NCBI RefSeq assembly: GCF_003597395.2
Contig: NC_133771.1
Location: 124,047,783 to 124,111,782 of the forward strand
Source of the DNA: Chelonoidis abingdonii
Lineage: Eukaryota; Chordata; Testudines; Testudinidae
Reading direction: 5' to 3'
DNA: 64,000 nt
Position numbers and translations under genes: made by a program. Every line of letters begins with the position of its first letter. Position 1 is the first letter of the stretch. Under the pieces are notes generated by a model. The model had not been told where the DNA came from and searched no databases. It was given only the letters and a program-made list of their open reading frames with translations. Positions 59,292-64,000 of the stretch are shown here, in pieces.

Positions 59292-59777
59292 CCCAGCTCT
59301 GAAGGCATCACCACTGCCAGCGGCAGTGCAGAAGTAAGTGGCATAGTATGAGAGGGTCATTGCTTTTGGGGGATGGGGCTGGCTTTATGGGTGGGCGACC
59401 ACTCAGGACACTGTGGTATTGCCCCCCTTCCACACAGCCAGGCTAAGGCCTCTTTAGCCCACGAGCACTGGACCCAAAGCTGGGAGGGACAGGGCTGGGG
59501 TGCCACGGCCAAAGGCTCCTACCATGCACCAGACTCCCAGCCAGGCTGGGCAGGGATGGGACTTCTTTCCCTGCATAGGAACTCCTGGGGCCGAGTCAGA
59601 CCCACTTCCAGGAAGCTCTGCAGCTGCTGGATGGGAGCCCAGCTTTGAAGGCAGCGCCACCGCCAGCAACAGCACAGGTGATGTGGTATGGTATTGTCAC
59701 CCTTATATTTGCACCACAATAGCATATGATGCCACCCTCACTTCTGTGCTGCTGCTGGCGCTGTCTTCAGAGCTGGG
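59292..59777. repeat. Three copies of a 45-bp GC-rich word, two direct and one inverted
   Basis: 59292-59339 and 59638-59685 read CCCAGCTYTGAAGGCA then GCCAGC..CAGYRCA on the plus strand; 59735-59777 is the reverse complement type. The last two flank about 50 bp and form a MITE-like inverted pair. Open frames here are compositional. Confidence 0.6.
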
Positions 59778-59819
59778 TGACCGGAGAGTGGCAGCTTACA
59801 TTTCAACTGCTCTGTAGTT

Positions 59820-62324
59820 CAGTGATTGAAAATGCTGCTTCGCATCGAAGCTGCGTTTCTCAAGTTCCTTGTTTTGCATAAAACCTGTCAGTGTGCCTAT
59901 TGTAATTTCTAAATCCTCCGTATGAATTCTTAACAAGCTGTGGAAATCCTGACTAGTAAGCTTTCAGTTAATGCATTAACATCATTTTCCACCTGAGTTG
60001 CAGATTAATACGGAGATGACACAATCACATTCTGTTTGGCAATTTGCTAAAGTAATCTTCTCTTATCCATATCTGTTGATCTATGCTTGGCATTGGTTTC
60101 CTATAAATTAAATGATTTAGTTAGGAATAGTTCCCTTTTTTGCTAAGGTATGTGTGTATATATTTGAAATTTTAAAATATAAGACAAACTAAGTTTTGCC
60201 TCTAACTACCATGCCATTATTAATGTGTTTTTTATTTCACTTAAATATCTTTCCTGCTTTCCAGGAGTGTAGTTCAGTCTTATTGGATAACTGTTTGTAT
60301 ATCTGTGAATAACAGTAAGCTCCTCTTCCTCCCCCATCTTCCAGTTGTAACAGCGTATAAGAGAATATTGGCTTTTATATTTGTTCGTTGTAGGCAAAGT
60401 TATAAGATCCAACATTTATATAGTATACATACCATGAATTAGTCTTTTTAAAAAGGGATATATTATCTTAAAGTAGGATTGGTCTAGGTATCTTTCTGTT
60501 TATAGTGATGTGATTGCATGTATCTGTTAAAATAACTATTTCAAATTAGTGATGCTAGATAATTGGGACTATTTAATGTCACATCAAGGATTAGTCACCT
60601 ACTCCAGGAAAGTGTACTAATCTGGATTAAATCATCGGAGCATGCTGTAAAATAGGTTGGCAGTAATTTGCATTCGCTTTTTAGGGACTTTTAAGAAAGT
60701 ACAACAAATTAAAATTCTAAAAGCAACCATGGTTAAATCCTGGTCCTGTAGGCAAGGATAATATAAAAGGACTTTGTGGGTAACCCTGTGCAGCTGGAGG
60801 GATTTCATCTCCAAAAAACTTCAAGTAGGGTCGAGAGCCACCTTGTTACAAGTTTAATAACTCACTGAACCGGATCAGCATTATCCTACTGAGCTGGGGG
60901 GACCACGAATCATACAAAAAGAACTGCCAAGCAGCCACGTGGACCTCTACATATTTTCCTCAGGCTACTATAAAAATTAATATATAGTGATCAACTACTA
61001 CAGCATTCAGTAGAAGGGGTGTTGCTGTCTCTACTGTTTTTTTAGTAATATTTAATCCAGGGTCTTTAACCTTCATGGATTAATGGCTTGAATCTAACTG
61101 TTCCCACATCCTGGAATTTAACTGTAATTAATACATCCAGCCAGCCTGGTAGACATGTAAAAATAGGAGAGGAGGGCAATAGATTTGACTTACCTGTTTT
61201 TAGTGTTACCTCATTGTTCCACCTTTATTTTGGTGCATTATATATGCATACTATTAAGTTATCATTCTGCGTCCATCAGAACACCTACATATTTTTAAGG
61301 ACAGTTAATGGGAATAGAACTTAAAGCTACTTGTCTCTCAACCTTGTGCTTAGCTCACTAGTCTACAAGGCCTTTGTCCTTGCATGCTCTCTCTAAATAT
61401 AAAAACCAAACAAATCTGTTTTTAATGGTTTTGCTAGTTGTCATTTATCAATGTCATGATTGTTTATGAAATTCTAACTCTAGTCTTTATTACTGTTGAA
61501 GTTTTTAGAGTGCTTCACTTCTTTAGGAAGTAGGGTGTTAACTGTTGACTGACGGGACTGGGCTGTCTCCCACCAACAAAGCAAGGGTAATACACTCAGT
61601 AATATGGGGGATATTTGAAACAGGAGGGGGAAAAGAACACTGAGAGGTTCATTTCTCTATATCCATAGTCACATCTCTTGAATACAGAGCGGCTGTTCAA
61701 ATGTCACTATTCTTTGAAACAGAATAGAGAAGAGACCACATCTTCCAAAGTAACACATCAGCATGATGTGATGCTTGTCCCCATGCTCTGTGAGTGCAAG
61801 GACTTGTAAACAAACTGAACCTATTTGCATATAAATAAGTACATGTAATCAAGTTGCAAATCTGATGAAATGCAAATCTATGGTAAAAAAAAAAATTAAT
61901 TTCAGCTGCTTTAGGATTATACAGCATCTCCAGCACCCTCTCTATGGGAATGGGCTGGATTTGTGACAAGCCATTCCTCCTGAACTAGCAGGAAGATTTG
62001 CTTTTTGGTTATTGCATGTTAAGTACAAAGAGTGTGCTAATATTACTTGAGTGGTTGAGCTTAATAATATTGTATCCAATATATTCTGAGGCCTTGTAAA
62101 CCTACATATGCAACAGGATGTCTAGCAGCATTTACCCGTAACACTTATAGTACGTCCTATTTTCAAAGTGTTGTACAATTTTGACTTTTCTGTCTAAACT
62201 TCAATTTACTTCTTGGTGACGGTCTTTTAGGTTTCTGTTCCTAGTGAGAAATCTTAAATAGAAAATTGTTACAGGAAATATTTAAAATTTTACCCTTCAT
62301 TTTAAAAAGTGATACAAACACTTA
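59820..62324. other. Intronic sequence, nothing recognised
   Basis: AT-rich intron DNA with chance open frames only. No repeat family or exon recognised. Confidence 0.5.
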
Positions 62325-62425
62325 GGACCCTAAGTCTCATTGAAAGTGGGAGTTAGGCTTCTAAGTGACTTGGGACTTAGTCTTCTAAATCACTTAGGTG
62401 CTTTTGAAAATATTGCCCTAAATCA
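62325..62425. repeat. Palindromic MITE (CACTTAGG family)
   Basis: CACTTAGGACCCTAAGTCTC and TTCTAAATCACTTAGGTGCT surround GAAAGTGGGAGTTAGGC. It is a short palindromic element with TTTTGAAAATATT at the right, like the start of the element at 63776. Confidence 0.6.
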
Positions 62426-62769
62426 CCAGAATCAGGTACACTTATCAAATAGGTTATTAATTCTAGTGCTAATCATATAGGATTTCTGACTGTCTCTTCA
62501 GTACTTTCTTCTTCCTAGCCTGCTGTCCACCTGCCTGACTCCAGTCTACTACTTTTGCTTCCCAAAGTAATCAGTTTCTTCCCTCAGTGGTGACATTAAA
62601 TCTTGAATCAATCCTAACCACTTGCAGGAAGATGGATAATTAAATGACACTGTATTTTTTCTTGTATGAAGAAAAATGCATTAACAATTGCAATTAAATT
62701 GGAAAAAAGAATACATGTGCAATATGAAGCCATACACATAATGCCATAACATAGCCTACATTTATTTCT

Positions 62770-62985
62770 AGAGAGGCAGTGTGGCCTTAAGATAGAGTAC
62801 TGGACTTAAGGAAACCTGGGTTCTATTCACCGCTGTGCCACTTTACTGCTGGGTGACTTTAGGAAAGTCACTTCCCTTCCTGTGTCTTGGTTTCCTCATC
62901 TGGAAAATGGGGATAATATTTGCCTCCTTTGCAAAGGACTTTGAGGTCTATAGATAAAAAACGCTGTATAAGAGCTAGTTGTAGT
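62770..62985 (+). repeat. MIR SINE
   Basis: A well-kept MIR layout: GAGGCAGTGTGGCCTTAAGA, then ACTGGACTTAAGGAAACCTG, GTGACTTTAGGAAAGTCACT, TTTCCTCATCTGGAAAATGG and GGATAATATTTGCCTCC in order, with an L2-like tail after it. Confidence 0.88.
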
Positions 62986-63518
62986 TTGTATGTTGTAAGA
63001 GCTAAGAAAGGAACCTAAGCAAAGAGGAAATAGAAACAAACTATAGGAAACGAGAGAATGATGACACAACGAACATAGCATGTCAGATAGAAGAAATACC
63101 ATGCAGAACCTGGAAACTTGTAATATAGCAAAGACATCTGTCTCTAACTCTCTCCAGCACTTTTTTACCAGATCCATCAACAGAACTCTGTATATACATC
63201 ACCATTCCATACCTACCCCTTAATCAGCTCTGAAAATAAGTACTAAATGCCACAGATGTTTTCTTCCCTTCTGTTCTATGTTGTTTTCTAGAGCTGCTGC
63301 CCTATCATTCCTCTCCAGTCCCAATTTGTCTGAATGAAACAGTGTCACCACCTTTTTATCCCCTGGTCTTCCGCAGTTGAACAAAAAATTGGACTTCACC
63401 AAGTATTGTCTCTGTTCAGCTTTCCCATCCTTTCTCTGGAATATCTTATTTCTGTGAAGCTGATAATACTTAACATTAGGGCCAGACCCTTGCCTGTAAT
63501 TTCAGAATCTTATGAATG

Positions 63519-63607
63519 AGCAGCAAAGAGTCCTGTGGCACCTGATAGACTAACAGACTTATCGGAGCATGAGCTTTCGTGCGTGAATACCCACTTTGTC
63601 GGATGCA
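63519..63607 (+). mobile_element. Turtle SINE-like repeat, 5'-truncated copy
   Basis: AGCAGCAAAGAGTCCTGTGG, then CACCTGATAGACTAACAGAC and GAGCTTTCGTGCGTGAATAC, ending GGATGCA. It is the 3' two thirds of the family at 16542 and 56416. Its target word is TGATAGAC and it carries no hAT insertion. Confidence 0.85.
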
Positions 63608-63775
63608 GCAACACAAACATTTATAGTAATGTGCAAGTGCACAGGAAGTGGAAAGTGAAATTCTGGAAATGCAGGTGTTTATATTCAAAGCCGTACCAGT
63701 TTAAAGTGCAAAGCTTGGTGTGTGCAGTCTTAAATAGATGTAAAACTGGAACTTGGTTTGTAACAATTTAGCTCT

Positions 63776-64000
63776 GGGGTAAAATTTTCAAAAGTGCGGA
63801 AGAGATTTAGAAATGTGACTCCCCTTTTTAAAAGTCACTTGGGCACTTAAGGTACATCTACAGTGCAAAAAACAAACCCTGCAGCAGGAAGTCTCAGACT
63901 GGATCAGCTGACTCAGACTTGCATTACAGGGCTTAAAATAGCAGTGCAGACATTCCTGTTGGAGCTTGGGTTCTAAACCTGGCGGGAGGCACGCGTCTCA
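63776..64000. repeat. Two adjoining MITE pieces, cut by the window end
   Basis: 63776-63850 is a TAAAATTTTCAAAAGTGC to CACTTGGGCACTTAA element. From 63853, GGTACATCTACAGTGCAAAA and GGCTTAAAATAGCAGTGCAG match the palindromic family at 13497 and 25985. Confidence 0.55.

Larger units (their letters stand above)
11895..64000 (+). other. ZDHHC14: ZDHHC14 first coding intron (partial, at least 52 kb)
   Basis: Begins with GTAAGT. No downstream segment encodes the expected CPYLAVKITP-like start of the next exon or a DHHC domain, so the window ends inside this intron. The human gene is also known for a very long early intron. All elements listed after this point are therefore intronic, in sense (+) or antisense (-) orientation to the host gene. 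Confidence 0.8.

Noticed and set aside
11895..64000. Second coding exon of ZDHHC14
   Set aside because: No segment encoding the expected CPYLAVKITP-like start or the DHHC domain was found in the listed frames; it probably lies beyond the window.
1..64000. Endogenous retrovirus or viral insertion
   Set aside because: No LTR pair, gag/pol/env-like frame or primer-binding site was recognised; the reverse transcriptase present is of non-LTR LINE type.
1..64000. CRISPR array, operon or bacterial contamination
   Set aside because: No regularly spaced repeats or tightly packed genes; MIR, CR1, hAT and Harbinger copies and a spliced vertebrate gene occur throughout.

Overview
The window looks like vertebrate nuclear DNA, most probably from a turtle. 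It is AT-rich, intron-like sequence packed with short interspersed repeats, palindromic MITEs, hAT and Harbinger DNA transposons, CR1/L3-type LINE ends and old MIR-like SINEs, a mixture I know from turtle genomes. No bacterial-type gene structure, tRNA, rRNA or CRISPR array was seen.

The only host gene I can support is ZDHHC14, a palmitoyltransferase, on the + strand. Its first coding exon is 11644-11894 and ends in a perfect GTAAGT donor. Positions 1-9600 are upstream flank. A CpG island at about 9700-10720 holds two ZNF143-type motifs in opposite orientation and is the likely promoter and non-coding first exon. An acceptor-like site at 11621-11636 suggests that a 5' UTR intron joins it to the coding exon. 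No later ZDHHC14 exon was found, so 11895-64000 is read as the first coding intron, at least 52 kb long.

The intron is a record of mobile-element activity. 12.7-14.2 kb: palindromic MITEs. 16.2-17.0 kb: a SINE fragment with target duplication, and a fold-back SINE interrupted by a hAT element. 23.8-27.2 kb: a Harbinger-like element with Myb-gene remnants, and its MITE. 36.4-38.6 kb: a hAT element, a decayed unrecognised coding stretch and a CR1 fragment. 39.6-43.7 kb: a two-gene Harbinger transposon (Myb/SANT-like gene and DDE transposase, convergent) nested in an older palindromic MITE. 48.2-51.0 kb: a 5'-truncated LINE with a 909-codon open frame on the minus strand, a 14-bp target duplication and a short repeat tail. 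53.4-54.5 kb: a chimeric patch made of two adjacent 41-bp copies of other window sites. 54.9-59.8 kb: GC-rich repeats, a second SINE with a hAT insertion and a third Harbinger remnant. 59.8-64 kb: mostly unique sequence with MIR, SINE and MITE copies.

The two-gene Harbinger has three reading-frame breaks and the LINE lacks its 5' end, so neither is likely to be autonomous. The strongest leads are the LINE, which resembles invertebrate and fish elements; the repeated use of one 8-bp target inside a SINE by two unrelated hAT elements; and the 54.4-kb patch. Family names for repeats come from memory of turtle repeats and were not checked against a database.
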